In this document: positions 34,202 through 43,499 of the stretch, one piece after another
Position numbering within the stretch: position 1 is the first letter of the stretch
Layout: each line of letters begins with the position of its first letter
Assembly (NCBI GenBank): GCA_934309475.1
Contig: CAKRDK010000001.1
Location: 248,001 to 312,000 of the forward strand
DNA length: 64,000 bases
Direction: 5' to 3'
From: an uncultured Roseburia sp.
GTDB taxonomy: Bacteria; Bacillota; Clostridia; Lachnospirales; Lachnospiraceae
Program-made: the position numbers and the translations under genes
The notes under the pieces: model-generated
What the model was told of the DNA's origin: nothing
Seen by the model: the letters and a program-made list of their open reading frames with translations, nothing else
Databases searched by the model: none

Positions 34202-35927
34202 ATTGCATTTGATAAAGTTTCTCATAAATGCCGCCTTTTTGCATTAACTCATCGTGTGTACCCTCTTCCGCAATGCCGTCTTCCGATAAAACAAGAATTT
34301 TTTCTGCATTTTTAATGGTAGAAAGGCGATGTGCTATTACAAATGTAGTACGGTTTTGTGCCAGTTTTTCCAATGATTTCTGCACTACCTTCTCACTCTC
34401 GTTGTCTAAAGCAGACGTTGCCTCATCAAAAATAAGAATGGGCGGATTCTTTAAAAATACCCGCGCAATTGACAGACGCTGTTTCTGTCCACCGGATAAT
34501 TTCACACCGCGCTGGCCGATATCCGTCTCATATCCGTCCGGCAGCGACATGATAAACTCATGCGCATTTGCATTTTTTGCTGCCTCAATGACCTCTTCCC
34601 GTGTCGCATCCGGTTTTCCATAACGGATATTATCATACACGGTTCCAACAAAAAGATACACATCCTGCTGAACGATTCCAATCTGGTCACGCAGGCTTTT
34701 TAGCGTCAGGCTCTTCACATCTTTTCCATCGATTTTAATGCTTCCGGAGGTCGCATCATAAAAACGCGGAATCAGCGAACACAGCGTACTTTTTCCAGCA
34801 CCGGAAGAACCGACTAGCGCCATGTAGGAACCTGCCTTCACCTGCAGGTTAATATGATTTAGCACCTTCTGCGTATTCTCCTCATACCGGAAAGAAACAT
34901 CCTCAAACGTAATATCTCCTTTGACATCCGTCAACTCCACGGCATCTTTACTATCCTTGATATCCGGCTCAATATCCATTATCTCCATGAAACGTTCAAA
35001 CCCGGTATAGCCATTCTGAAACTGCTCAATAAAATCAATAATGGTACGAATCGGGTCTGTAAAGACATTAATATAAAGTAAAAATGTCAGCAAATCACTC
35101 ACAGAAAGATTGCCCTTCGCAATCAGGATAGTTCCCACAATAATGACGGAAATCTGAATCAGCGTCGTAAAAGATCCAAGCCCCGCATGGAAGATTCCCA
35201 TGTAAAAATAGCTGTTCTTTTTGGCATCTAAGAAACCGTTATTCCCAACTTTGAATTTTTCCTTTTCAATCGTCTCATTTGCAAACGATTTTACAACACG
35301 GATTCCCGACAAATTATCTTCAATCTGCGCATTGATGTCCGCAATCTTCACACGGTTCTGCTTGAAAGCACGGCGCATTTTTCCATTTACGAAATATGCA
35401 TATACGAACATAAATGGAAGTATCACAAACGCTGCCGCTGCAAGCACCGGGCTGATATTCATCAAAATCACGAATGCTCCGGCAATTTTAATCACAGATA
35501 AAATCACGTTCTCCGGTCCGTGATGCATCAGTTCACTGATGTCAAACAAATCGGATGTGATGCGCGACATCAACTGTCCCACTTTCTGGTTATCATAAAA
35601 AGCAAACGACAATTTCTGGTAATGTGCAAAAATATCAGCACGCATATCGTATTCAATCTTTGCACCCATAACATGCCCCTGATTGGAAATAAAATACTTA
35701 CAATAGCAGTCCACAACCACCATCACAAGCATTGCAGCACCAATCCATGCAATGCGTTCAAACACCACATTTGCTTCCATATAAATGAGTGTCGATGTCA
35801 CATACCGGATAATCAGCGGAAGCGTCAAGGCAATCGCAGCCGATAACGTCGCAAAAAACATATCCGCCCAGAACACACCCCGATATGGTTTATAATAAGA
35901 AATCATCTTTTTTAAATTCCGTCTCAC
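34191..35927 (-). CDS. ABC exporter, fused permease and ATPase
   Basis: A 578-residue half-transporter of the multidrug/lipid exporter type (MsbA, BmrA, LmrA-like). Six transmembrane helices occupy residues 1 to about 310. The nucleotide-binding domain has Walker A GSSGAGKST, signature LSGGQKQR, Walker B ILIFDEATSALD and the H-loop HRLST. It would act as a homodimer because no partner is adjacent. The start is a GTG with GGGAG eight bases upstream. The substrate cannot be inferred. Confidence 0.92.
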   Translation of the reverse strand: MRRNLKKMISYYKPYRGVFWADMFFATLSAAIALTLPLIIRYVTSTLIYMEANVVFERIAWIGAAMLVMVVVDCYCKYFISNQGHVMGAKIEYDMRADIFAHYQKLSFAFYDNQKVGQLMSRITSDLFDISELMHHGPENVILSVIKIAGAFVILMNISPVLAAAAFVILPFMFVYAYFVNGKMRRAFKQNRVKIADINAQIEDNLSGIRVVKSFANETIEKEKFKVGNNGFLDAKKNSYFYMGIFHAGLGSFTTLIQISVIIVGTILIAKGNLSVSDLLTFLLYINVFTDPIRTIIDFIEQFQNGYTGFERFMEIMDIEPDIKDSKDAVELTDVKGDITFEDVSFRYEENTQKVLNHINLQVKAGSYMALVGSSGAGKSTLCSLIPRFYDATSGSIKIDGKDVKSLTLKSLRDQIGIVQQDVYLFVGTVYDNIRYGKPDATREEVIEAAKNANAHEFIMSLPDGYETDIGQRGVKLSGGQKQRLSIARVFLKNPPILIFDEATSALDNESEKVVQKSLEKLAQNRTTFVIAHRLSTIKNAEKILVLSEDGIAEEGTHDELMQKGGIYEKLYQMQFAK

Positions 35928-35964
35928 TCGTCATCTCCCTTTCGTCTTGTGCGTATACTTTTCT

Positions 35965-35992
35965 ATTTTAGTCACTTCCACCCAAAAGTCAA
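35965..35992 (-). promoter_or_regulatory. Promoter of the ABC exporter
   Basis: Minus strand: TTGACT (35987-35992), 16-base spacer, TAAAAT (35965-35970). Confidence 0.6.
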
Positions 35993-36016
35993 GTATTCTC
36001 ACCTGTCCCCATCCTG

Positions 36017-36025
36017 TGCTATACT
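36017..36025 (+). promoter_or_regulatory. Extended -10 promoter of the LUD gene
   Basis: TGCTATACT lies 31 bases before the ATG at 36056. The -35 is poor. Confidence 0.4.
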
Positions 36026-36055
36026 GTCCTTAATGAGAAAAGGAGGAATTTTCCT

Positions 36056-36694
36056 ATGAATCCAAAAGAAATCTATTATGAAACACTTTCTAAAACCATC
36101 ATCTCCAACCTGAACAATCGCCAGATGGAGGGTTATTACTGTCCGACTAGAAAAGAAGCGGTCGAAAAAGCACTTTCTTTTCTGACACCTTCCGCTACGG
36201 TCAGCTATGGCGGTTCCATGACTTTAGAAGAGACCGGCATGTTAGACGCTCTGCGTTCTGACAAAACCATCACACTGCTTGACCGCTCCACCGCAAAAGA
36301 TGCCGCAGAGATGAAAAAAATCTATCACGATGCCCTCTCGGCAGATTTTTATTTCATGAGCACCAATGCCCTCACAAAAGATGGGAAACTCGTCAACATT
36401 GATGGCAACGGCAACCGCGTTGCAGCGCTTATCTATGGTCCCGAAAACGTTATCGTACTTGCCGGCATGAATAAAATTGTCACCACCGAAGAAGAGGCCG
36501 TCTCCCGCGTTCACCAGACCGCGGCACCCATGAACTGTCTCCGCCTTGGCAAAAAAACACCATGTTCTACCACCGGCATCTGTGCAGACTGTCTCTCTCC
36601 CGACTGCATCTGCAACCAGACCGTCGTCACCAGACGAAGCGGCATTCCTGGAAGAATCAAAGTCATCTTAATCGGAGAAGATTTCGGATATTAA
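36056..36694 (+). CDS. LUD domain protein (lactate-utilization-like)
   Basis: A 212-residue protein of the LUD (DUF162) family, with VSYGGSMTLEETGMLDAL, FYFMSTNALTKDGKLVNIDGNGNRVAALIYGP and VIVLAGMNKIV. A Cys cluster (CSTTGICADCLSPDCICN) near the C-terminus is common in stand-alone members and may bind metal or an Fe-S cluster. It is not beside lutA or lutB, so a lactate role is not supported by context. AGGAGG ribosome site 10 bases before the ATG. Confidence 0.88.
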   Translation: MNPKEIYYETLSKTIISNLNNRQMEGYYCPTRKEAVEKALSFLTPSATVSYGGSMTLEETGMLDALRSDKTITLLDRSTAKDAAEMKKIYHDALSADFYFMSTNALTKDGKLVNIDGNGNRVAALIYGPENVIVLAGMNKIVTTEEEAVSRVHQTAAPMNCLRLGKKTPCSTTGICADCLSPDCICNQTVVTRRSGIPGRIKVILIGEDFGY

Positions 36695-36708
36695 AATAGA
36701 ATTATATG

Positions 36709-36769
36709 CTCGCAGAGTGTATTTTAGTGTATCGGAAAATGCTTCGCACAATTCTGATACACTAAAAAA
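36709..36769 (+). repeat. Palindromic repeat, copy A
   Basis: CTCGCAGAG precedes a 16-bp imperfect inverted repeat (TTTTAGTGTATCGGAA with its near-complement, one mismatch). The loop holds TGCTTCGCA, which is complementary to a segment (TGCGAAGCA) of the trp-leader copy. The same TTTT(A)GTGT...GGAA design occurs at 54284 and 61015. Confidence 0.65.
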
Positions 36770-36797
36770 TAAGCTGTCGCAATGCGACAGCTTATTT
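36764..36797 (-). terminator. Terminator of rpsU
   Basis: AAATAAGCTGTCGC and GCGACAGCTTATTT form a perfect 14-bp stem around 3 bases. Minus-strand tail is U-rich (TTATTTTTTAG). It also can stop plus-strand reading from the LUD gene. Confidence 0.85.
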
Positions 36798-36805
36798 AAT
36801 GCGTA

Positions 36806-36982
36806 TTAGTTATATTTTCTTTTTCTTGCAGCTTCAGATTTTTTCTTACGTTTTACGCTTGGTTTTTCGTAATGTTCTCTTTTACGAATTTCCTGCTGGA
36901 TACCTGCTTTTGCACAGTTTCTCTTGAAACGACGTAAAGCGCTATCTAAAGTCTCGTTCTCTTTTACTATTACACTAGACAT
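36806..36982 (-). CDS. rpsU: 30S ribosomal protein S21
   Basis: A 58-residue basic protein: it begins [19 protein letters not shown], continues [23 protein letters not shown] and ends in a run of Lys/Arg, all as in S21. GGAGG sites lie upstream, a strong extended -10 promoter is present, and a strong terminator follows. It is a stand-alone transcription unit. Confidence 0.97.
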   Translation of the reverse strand: MSSVIVKENETLDSALRRFKRNCAKAGIQQEIRKREHYEKPSVKRKKKSEAARKRKYN

Positions 36983-37061
36983 TATCTCACACCTAACCTC
37001 CCTCCAGTTGCGTATTGTGCATATTCAACTGTTTGGGTAATATTTTACTGCACTAGAATTA

Positions 37062-37089
37062 ATTATAACACAGATTTTTCTTAAGTCAA
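37062..37089 (-). promoter_or_regulatory. Promoter of rpsU
   Basis: Minus strand: TTGACT (37084-37089), 16-base spacer, TATAAT (37062-37067) with TG at the extended -10 position. Confidence 0.8.
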
Positions 37090-37145
37090 CAGTTTTTCTA
37101 CTATTTCGTAAAATTCAGACAATTTCAATAATTATCTGCCTTTTT

Positions 37146-39806
37146 CTATTTCATCTGTGCTTCCAAAGCTGTTTTTGCTTCTGCGATTGCGTCTGGGATA
37201 CCGGCTGGATTCTTACCGCCTGCCTGTGCCATATTTGGACGTCCGCCGCCGCCACCGCCTACTTTTCCGGCGATTGCTTTGATTAAGTTACCGGCATGTG
37301 CCCCTTTTGCCATTGCTTCCTCTGTAGCCATTGCAATCAGGTTTACCTTGCCATCATTTTCAGATGCAAGAACCACAACACCTTCTCCTAATTTAGCTTT
37401 CAACTGGTCGCCGAGGTCACGAAGTCCATTCATGTCCACTCCTGTAACACTTGTCGCAAGTAATTTTACACCTTTTACTTCTGCAACCTGATCCATAACA
37501 TCACCGAGTGCCTCCTGGGCAGCTTTGCTCTTCAAGGACTCGTTCTCGCTGGAAAGTGCTTTTATCTCTGCCTGCATATGCTCAATCTTCTCCACTAAAG
37601 TAGCCGGAGTTGCTTTTGCAGCCTTTGCAGCCTTCTCTAATTCATTTTCAAGATTCTTGTAATATGCAAATACATTCTCGCCTGTTAAAGCTTCGATACG
37701 GCGGACACCTGCCGCAACACCGCTCTCAGATAAAATCTTGAACGCTGTAATCTCGCCGGTATTCTTTACGTGTGTACCACCACAGAATTCTTTGGAGAAG
37801 TCACCCATGGATACGACACGTACTGTCTCACCGTACTTCTCACCAAACAATGCCATAGCACCTGTTTTCTTTGCTTCTTCCACAGTCATCACGTCTGTCA
37901 CAACCGGAATGCTCTCTGCAATCTTCTCATTGACAATCTGCTCTACTTTTGCAATTTCCTCTGCTGTCATAGCCTGGAAATGTGAAAAGTCAAAACGGGT
38001 ACGCTCTGCATCCTGATAAGAACCTGCCTGCTCTACATGTGTACCGAGCACCTCACGGAGTGCTTTCTGTAACAGATGCGTTGCGGAATGGTTCTTGCAG
38101 GTCTTTGCTCTTAAGGAAGCATCTACTGCTAATTCTACGGAATCACCGGATTTTATCATTCCGCTTACCATCTTGCCGACATGTCCCACTTTACCGCCTA
38201 ATAATTTAATGGTATCTTCTACCTTAAATTCACCGGTTGCCGTGCGGATAACACCTTTATCTCCCTGCTGACCACCCATGGTAGCATAGAACGGAGTCTT
38301 CTCTACAATGATAGTTCCAACTTCACCGTCCGATAACGCTTCTACAATCTCTGTCTCAGAGGTCAGAACCGTCACACTTGAAGTAGCTGTCAACGTATCA
38401 TATCCGACAAACTCGGTTGTGATGGAAGGATCAATCTCATCGTAAACGGTTGCGTCTGCACCCATGTAGTTTGTTGTCTTACGATTCTTTCTTGCAGTCT
38501 CTCTCTGCACATCCATTGCCTTTTTAAAGCCTTCCTCGTCAATGGTGAATCCTTTTTCTTCTAAGATTTCCTGTGTCAAATCCATCGGGAAACCATAGGT
38601 GTCATAAAGTTTGAATGCATTCTCGCCGGACAATACTTTCTGTCCTTCTGCCTGCATCTTGCTCTCCATCTCATCTAAGATTGCAAGGCCCTGGTCGATT
38701 GTCTTGGCAAATTTTTCTTCTTCCTGTGTCAGAACTTTTAAGATAAAATCTTTCTTCTCTTCTAATTCAGGATAACCGTCTTTGCTCTCTGCGATAACCG
38801 TCTTTGCAAGTTCTGCAAGGAACGTTCCCTTGATTCCTAACATTTTTCCATGACGTGCTGCACGACGGATGATACGGCGCAATACATAACCGCGTCCCTC
38901 ATTCGTAGGCATAATACCGTCTGATACCATAAAAGTAGAAGAACGGATATGATCTGTAATCAGACGGATGGATACATCGTCTAACGCATCTGTCTGGTAT
39001 GTCTTACCGGATAAAGCGCAGACCTTATCACGGATTGCTTTCATGGTATCAATATCAAATACGGAATCAACATCCTGCATAACAACCGCAAGACGCTCTA
39101 ATCCCATACCGGTATCAATATTCTTCTGGGCAAGCTCTGTGTAACCGCCCTTTCCATCTCCTTCAAACTGGGTAAATACGTTGTTCCATACTTCCATGAA
39201 ACGGTCGCACTCACAACCGACCTTACAGTCAGGGCTACCGCAGCCGTACTTCTCTCCACGGTCATAATAAATCTCAGAACACGGACCGCAAGGGCCTGCG
39301 CCATGCTCCCAGAAGTTATCACATTCCCCTGTCTCAGGGTCACGATAGAAGCGTGTAATCTTCTCTGCCGGAACGCCCACTTCTTTTGTCCAGATGTCGA
39401 ACGCTTCGTCATCCTCTCCATAAATGGAAGGATACAATCTGTCCTCTTCAAGACCTAAAACTTTTGTCAAGAACTCCCAGCTCCATGCGATTGCTTCATG
39501 TTTAAAGTAATCACCGAAGGAGAAGTTACCAAGCATCTCAAAAAATGTTAAATGTCTTGCTGTCTTACCAACATTCTCAATATCACCGGTACGAATACAT
39601 TTCTGACAGGTTGTCACTCTTCTTCTCGGTGGAATCTCCTGTCCCGTAAAATATGGTTTCAATGGTGCCATACCTGCATTAATCAATAAAAGACTGTTGT
39701 CGTTGTGTGGTACCAGTGAAAAACTGTTCATTTTCAAATGTCCCTTGCTTTCGAAAAATTCAAGATACATTCTACGCAATTCATTTTCACCGTAAAACTT
39801 CTTCAC
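37146..39806 (-). CDS. alaS: Alanine-tRNA ligase
   Basis: An 886-residue class II synthetase. The catalytic domain has LVPHNDNSLLLINAGMAPLK and GHGAGPCGPCSEIYYDRG-like elements (EHGAGPCGPCSE). The editing domain carries NHSATHLLQKAL and FCGGTHVKNTG (HxxxH...CxxxH metal site). A DHHA1 domain with a Gly-rich segment (GKVGGGGGGRPNMAQAGG) ends the protein. The start is GTG with GGAGG nine bases upstream. The 130-base leader has a small hairpin but no T-box. Confidence 0.97.
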   Translation of the reverse strand: MKKFYGENELRRMYLEFFESKGHLKMNSFSLVPHNDNSLLLINAGMAPLKPYFTGQEIPPRRRVTTCQKCIRTGDIENVGKTARHLTFFEMLGNFSFGDYFKHEAIAWSWEFLTKVLGLEEDRLYPSIYGEDDEAFDIWTKEVGVPAEKITRFYRDPETGECDNFWEHGAGPCGPCSEIYYDRGEKYGCGSPDCKVGCECDRFMEVWNNVFTQFEGDGKGGYTELAQKNIDTGMGLERLAVVMQDVDSVFDIDTMKAIRDKVCALSGKTYQTDALDDVSIRLITDHIRSSTFMVSDGIMPTNEGRGYVLRRIIRRAARHGKMLGIKGTFLAELAKTVIAESKDGYPELEEKKDFILKVLTQEEEKFAKTIDQGLAILDEMESKMQAEGQKVLSGENAFKLYDTYGFPMDLTQEILEEKGFTIDEEGFKKAMDVQRETARKNRKTTNYMGADATVYDEIDPSITTEFVGYDTLTATSSVTVLTSETEIVEALSDGEVGTIIVEKTPFYATMGGQQGDKGVIRTATGEFKVEDTIKLLGGKVGHVGKMVSGMIKSGDSVELAVDASLRAKTCKNHSATHLLQKALREVLGTHVEQAGSYQDAERTRFDFSHFQAMTAEEIAKVEQIVNEKIAESIPVVTDVMTVEEAKKTGAMALFGEKYGETVRVVSMGDFSKEFCGGTHVKNTGEITAFKILSESGVAAGVRRIEALTGENVFAYYKNLENELEKAAKAAKATPATLVEKIEHMQAEIKALSSENESLKSKAAQEALGDVMDQVAEVKGVKLLATSVTGVDMNGLRDLGDQLKAKLGEGVVVLASENDGKVNLIAMATEEAMAKGAHAGNLIKAIAGKVGGGGGGRPNMAQAGGKNPAGIPDAIAEAKTALEAQMK

Positions 39807-39938
39807 TTTTCATTTCCTCCAAAACTGTAATTTAGGGCGCACTGACCCCAGCGCTCCCTATATATTTTTCTCAGACTATATACTTAGTTCTGAAAAATCC
39901 GCTCCCTCACGGGCGTGGATGATAAAATATCAATCCTA

Positions 39939-40091
39939 TTATTCATCCTTTGACTCGGTTTTCTCTGCTGACGCTGTCTTAGCATCTTTGTTCGCACGCA
40001 GTTTCTTTCCAACGAAGAATCCCGCCACTGCGATTAATACTAATACAACAAAAATCAAAAAATACTGTAAGAACCATCCTGCTAATGTCAT
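39939..40091 (-). CDS. 50-residue single-pass membrane protein upstream of alaS
   Basis: A short frame with a good AAAGGTAGG ribosome site and its own strong promoter. It encodes one transmembrane helix (WFLQYFLIFVVLVLIAVAGFFVG) followed by a charged tail (KKLRANKDAKTASAEKTESKDE). No family is recognised. The promoter is the only strong one found ahead of alaS, so the two genes may be co-transcribed. Confidence 0.75.
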   Translation of the reverse strand: MTLAGWFLQYFLIFVVLVLIAVAGFFVGKKLRANKDAKTASAEKTESKDE

Positions 40092-40121
40092 ATGTGATAC
40101 CTACCTTTCATAATCTCTTCC

Positions 40122-40150
40122 ATTATAGTCCATTTATTCTGTAAATTCAA
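40122..40150 (-). promoter_or_regulatory. Promoter of the small membrane gene and alaS
   Basis: Minus strand: TTGAAT (40145-40150), 17-base spacer, TATAAT (40122-40127). Confidence 0.75.
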
Positions 40151-40178
40151 TCATTACCTTTTCTTTTATCACTCTTTT

Positions 40179-40934
40179 TTAGCATTCTTTGATGTCAAAG
40201 ACCTGGTTCTCACGCTCAATCTCCACAATTCGCTCCGCCATTCTGTGATTCGAAATTTTCTTTAAATAGCGGGTAATTCCACGATAATCCTGCCACATAT
40301 GCATCGGAAAGACATATTCTGCATTCGTGTGGCGCAAAAAATAATCCATCCCCAAATCTTCATACTGCCCCTGTCTCGGGTCAAGCGGCACGAAAGCAAG
40401 ATTGATATTTTTATTTTCCAATTTCCGAATCTGTATCTTATAATTCGTCTCCATTGCACCGTTTACCAGTTCTCCGGCGCCATCCCACTTCCAGTTATTC
40501 AAATCGCCGGCATGATAGAGGCTGACGCCGTTTGTCTCAACGAGAAATGCCACTCCCGCATCCGTCGACCGGTAAGTCTCGATTTTGACATCTTCAACCT
40601 CATAGGACGCATTCGGCCCAACGTAGAGAATTTTATCCCGCACAGCCGGATTGATGCCATGTTTTTTCAAAAAATTAGGACTCATCTTCGTATCCTTTGA
40701 AAAAATATAGTGGATATTGTGATATTGTTCTGTCCATCTTAGGACATCCATATCAAAATGATCCTTATGGCTGTGGCTTGCAAATACAAAGACCGGGGTA
40801 TCCGCGTCATATTCCGGCAGGACTCCGCCAAACCGGTATCCCGGCACCCGGTCTCCTTTAAAATAATCAAAAATCAGTACCTTTTCCTCTACTTCCACCA
40901 CAAAGCAGCTGTGATGAATAAATATTACTCTCAT
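40179..40934 (-). CDS. MBL-fold metal-dependent hydrolase (UlaG/RomA-like)
   Basis: A 251-residue metallo-beta-lactamase-fold protein. The metal motif is HSHKDHFD (HxHxDH), with further ligands in YHAGDLNNWKWDG and near VFPMHMWQDY. The N-terminus (IHHSCFVVEVEEKVLIFDYF) is typical of UlaG-like or NAPE-PLD-like members. Substrate unknown. It follows spoIVA by 18 bases and may be read from the same promoter. Confidence 0.85.
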   Translation of the reverse strand: MRVIFIHHSCFVVEVEEKVLIFDYFKGDRVPGYRFGGVLPEYDADTPVFVFASHSHKDHFDMDVLRWTEQYHNIHYIFSKDTKMSPNFLKKHGINPAVRDKILYVGPNASYEVEDVKIETYRSTDAGVAFLVETNGVSLYHAGDLNNWKWDGAGELVNGAMETNYKIQIRKLENKNINLAFVPLDPRQGQYEDLGMDYFLRHTNAEYVFPMHMWQDYRGITRYLKKISNHRMAERIVEIERENQVFDIKEC

Positions 40935-40952
40935 TTGTCTCTCTCCATCTTT

Positions 40953-42440
40953 CTATATAATAATGCAGACCATTCCACCGTTGCTGTCATTTACAATTTT
41001 TTGCATTGTATCCTGTAGTTTCATCTGACATTCATCATCCATCATCGCAATCTTGCTGCGGATGCCGTCTTCCATCAATTCCCCTAAAGACTTTCCGAAA
41101 ATACTCGTCTCCCAGACGCCTTCCTTGCTCTCCTCCCCCTGTTTGATATAGGAAATCAAATCATTCGCCTGTTCTTCGCTTCCCACAATCGGTGCAATCT
41201 CCGTCTCGATATTCGCCTTAATCATATGGATAGACGGTGAGACGGCTTTCATCTTCACGCCAAACTTATTGCCATGCCGGATTAAAACCGGGTCTTCCAT
41301 GGTAATATCGGAAAGCTGTGGCGTCACAACGCCGTATCCTTTTGCTGTCACGGACTCGAAAGCGTCCGAAATCTTCTCGTAGGAATTCTTACGCTGTGCC
41401 ATTTCTTTTATCATGGAAATCATCTGATATTCGCCCTGGATTGGCACACCGGTCAGTTCACTGATATTTTCATAGTAAAATTTCTCTGCCACATCCATTT
41501 TCACTTTGACGCAGCCTTTCGACAAATCCATCTGTTCAATCTGAATATTGCTCACGTATTCTCCCGGCTCATAATTCTTCCCGGAAATGTCGCGTGCTTT
41601 CTGCATGGTGCCTAAAATCTCGCCCGCCTTCGTAATCAGTTCCTGCTTCATCCTGTGATCCTGCGGCAGCATCTCCGTCCATTTTGGAATGAAAAATTCA
41701 ACACGGTTGATTGGGAACTCATAGAGCACACTCTCAAGGATTTTTAAAACATCATCCCGCCTTAACTGCTCCCCGTTTACCGGGATAACCGGAGTCTGAT
41801 ATTTCTCATATAATTTCTTCGCCAAATGAACTGTTTCTTCGCTGTACGGTCTTTGCGAGTTAAGTATAACTACAAACGGTTTCCCAATGTCAGAAAGTTC
41901 CCGGATTGTCTTTTCTTCCGCTTCTAAATAATCTTCACGGCTTAATTCCCCGATTGTGCCATCCGTTGTCACGACAATGCCAATCGTAGCATGGTCACGA
42001 ATGACCTTCTCCGTTCCGATTTCTGCCGCATCCACAAATGGGATTTCATAATCAAACCAGGGTGTTTTTACCATCCGGTTCTCATTGCCTTCTAAATGTC
42101 CCGTCGCACCGTTTACCATGAAGCCGACACAGTCAATCAGGCGGATTTTCACTTCACTTCCGTCGTTTAACCGTATCAGTGCTGCCTCCTGCGGAATAAA
42201 TTTCGGTTCCGTTGTCATGATAGTCTTACCGGCAGCAGCCTGCGGAAGTTCATCCATGGCTCGCTCCCTGCTGTGCATATCCTCCATAAAAGGAAGTACC
42301 ATCAAATCCATAAACCGTTTGATAAACGTTGACTTTCCAGTGCGCACCGGTCCCACCACACCTATGTAGATTTCTCCTCCCGTGCGGTTTTTGATATCCC
42401 GATAAAGGTTAAATTCCCTGCTCTCTGCAATCTGATCCAT
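40953..42440 (-). CDS. spoIVA: Stage IV sporulation protein A (coat morphogenetic ATPase)
   Basis: A 495-residue protein close in length to Bacillus SpoIVA (492). Walker A is GVVGPVRTGKSTF near residue 30, and the full pattern IKRFMDLMVLPFMEDMHSRERAMDELPQ and DCVGFMVNGATGH is retained. SpoIVA polymerises on the forespore surface by ATP hydrolysis and anchors the coat. The C-terminal SpoIVM-interacting region ends NDSNGGMVCIII. The ATG at 42440 has GGAGGAG upstream. Confidence 0.97.
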   Translation of the reverse strand: MDQIAESREFNLYRDIKNRTGGEIYIGVVGPVRTGKSTFIKRFMDLMVLPFMEDMHSRERAMDELPQAAAGKTIMTTEPKFIPQEAALIRLNDGSEVKIRLIDCVGFMVNGATGHLEGNENRMVKTPWFDYEIPFVDAAEIGTEKVIRDHATIGIVVTTDGTIGELSREDYLEAEEKTIRELSDIGKPFVVILNSQRPYSEETVHLAKKLYEKYQTPVIPVNGEQLRRDDVLKILESVLYEFPINRVEFFIPKWTEMLPQDHRMKQELITKAGEILGTMQKARDISGKNYEPGEYVSNIQIEQMDLSKGCVKVKMDVAEKFYYENISELTGVPIQGEYQMISMIKEMAQRKNSYEKISDAFESVTAKGYGVVTPQLSDITMEDPVLIRHGNKFGVKMKAVSPSIHMIKANIETEIAPIVGSEEQANDLISYIKQGEESKEGVWETSIFGKSLGELMEDGIRSKIAMMDDECQMKLQDTMQKIVNDSNGGMVCIII

Positions 42441-42487
42441 ATCTCCTCCATAAATCCAAAGTCTGGGCATAAGCGCCTTATTACTTT

Positions 42488-42495
42488 AATCTATG
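42488..42495 (-). promoter_or_regulatory. Possible SigE -10 of spoIVA
   Basis: Minus strand CATAGATT differs from the SigE -10 consensus CATACAnT at one base and lies about 50 bases before the spoIVA ATG. The -35 (TCTAAT region, 14 bases away) is a weak match. Confidence 0.4.
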
Positions 42496-42525
42496 AAGAT
42501 GCAAAACAGATTAGAACACGTTTCC

Positions 42526-43446
42526 CTACTTCCTGATGGATAGAATCCCCGGAACACATTCAAATGTCACTTCGTTGACATCTCCGCAATACTCTCCGTC
42601 CGCATGCAGCACCATGGCATCTTTCATCTTCACGCGGTATTCGCTGCAGTCCACCACCTCAAATCCGGGAATGGCTTCGTGTTTTGCCAGAACCAGAAGC
42701 GGCAGACAAAAGAAGGTGAGGACTTTTGGAATCCGCCATGCACAGCAGACCGAGATTTTCCCGTCATCTGACTTCGCGCGGGGCGCCATCGGAATCCCGC
42801 CGCCCTCGTAAGGCTGATTCATTCCGGCAAGAAAAATTGCACGCACAAAATTCCGCTGTCCCTTGTGGTCAAATCTTGCCGCCACGCCTGTCGTCTTCAT
42901 AGAAAAAAGAGAAGAAATCGTCAGCAGCAGATAAGTTAATTTTCCCAGGTGAAAACGGTTTAATATCTTTTTCAGCGTAGAATGTAGTGCTTTTTTACAG
43001 ACTTCGGCGTCTAGTCCGACTCCCGCACTGATTGCAAAATAGCGCGGTTTCCTGCATCCGTTCCAGGAGACGCGCCCTAAATCCATCACATACTCTTCCT
43101 TACAGTTTAAAATAGCATGAAGTGCTTCCTCCGGGTTCCGGCTGATGCCAAGCCCTCTCGCCAAATCATTGCCGGAACCGATTGGTATTATGCCAAGATG
43201 AATCTTTGAGAAATCGGTAATGCCATTGATGACCTCATTCATCGTGCCGTCGCCACCCATCACTATCAGGAAAACTTCGTCTTCTCTCTCACTGATTTCT
43301 TTTGCAAGCACCGCTGCATGTCCTTCGTATTCTGTCATATACACGTGATAGGGGACGTTTTCTTTTTGCAGAATTGTCTTCACTTCCTGCCAGAGTTTCT
43401 CCCCCCGCCCTGTCCGTGCAGTCTGATTTACTATTATTTCATACAT
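42526..43446 (-). CDS. Diacylglycerol/lipid kinase family protein (YegS/BmrU-like)
   Basis: A 306-residue lipid kinase of the DAGK catalytic family. It shows IVNQTARTGRG at the start, the nucleotide motif VMGGDGTMNEVING and IPIGSGNDLARGLGI. The C-terminal beta domain ends VNEVTFECVPGILSIRK. It phosphorylates a diacylglycerol-type lipid or a related substrate. Its ATG follows directly on the U-tract of a strong hairpin that also contains the AGAGGG ribosome site. Confidence 0.9.
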   Translation of the reverse strand: MYEIIVNQTARTGRGEKLWQEVKTILQKENVPYHVYMTEYEGHAAVLAKEISEREDEVFLIVMGGDGTMNEVINGITDFSKIHLGIIPIGSGNDLARGLGISRNPEEALHAILNCKEEYVMDLGRVSWNGCRKPRYFAISAGVGLDAEVCKKALHSTLKKILNRFHLGKLTYLLLTISSLFSMKTTGVAARFDHKGQRNFVRAIFLAGMNQPYEGGGIPMAPRAKSDDGKISVCCAWRIPKVLTFFCLPLLVLAKHEAIPGFEVVDCSEYRVKMKDAMVLHADGEYCGDVNEVTFECVPGILSIRK

Positions 43447-43493
43447 AAAAACCCTCTTCTCCGACGGAACAATCCATTCCGCGGAAAAGAGGG
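43447..43493 (-). terminator. Terminator/attenuator hairpin after malQ, covering the next gene's ribosome site
   Basis: Minus strand: CCCTCTT...CGGAA pairs with TTCCG...AAGAGGG in a long interrupted stem (about 16 bp, one bulge), loop TGGATTG, followed directly by TTTTTATG. The ATG is the start of the lipid kinase gene and the 3' arm provides its only ribosome site. Confidence 0.75.
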
Positions 43494-43499
43494 CCGATA

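Noticed and set aside
39807..39938. T-box leader for alaS
   Set aside because: There is a GC-rich hairpin (AGGGAGCGC/GTGCGCCCT) but no AGGGTGG-type T-box core, specifier loop or terminator switch.
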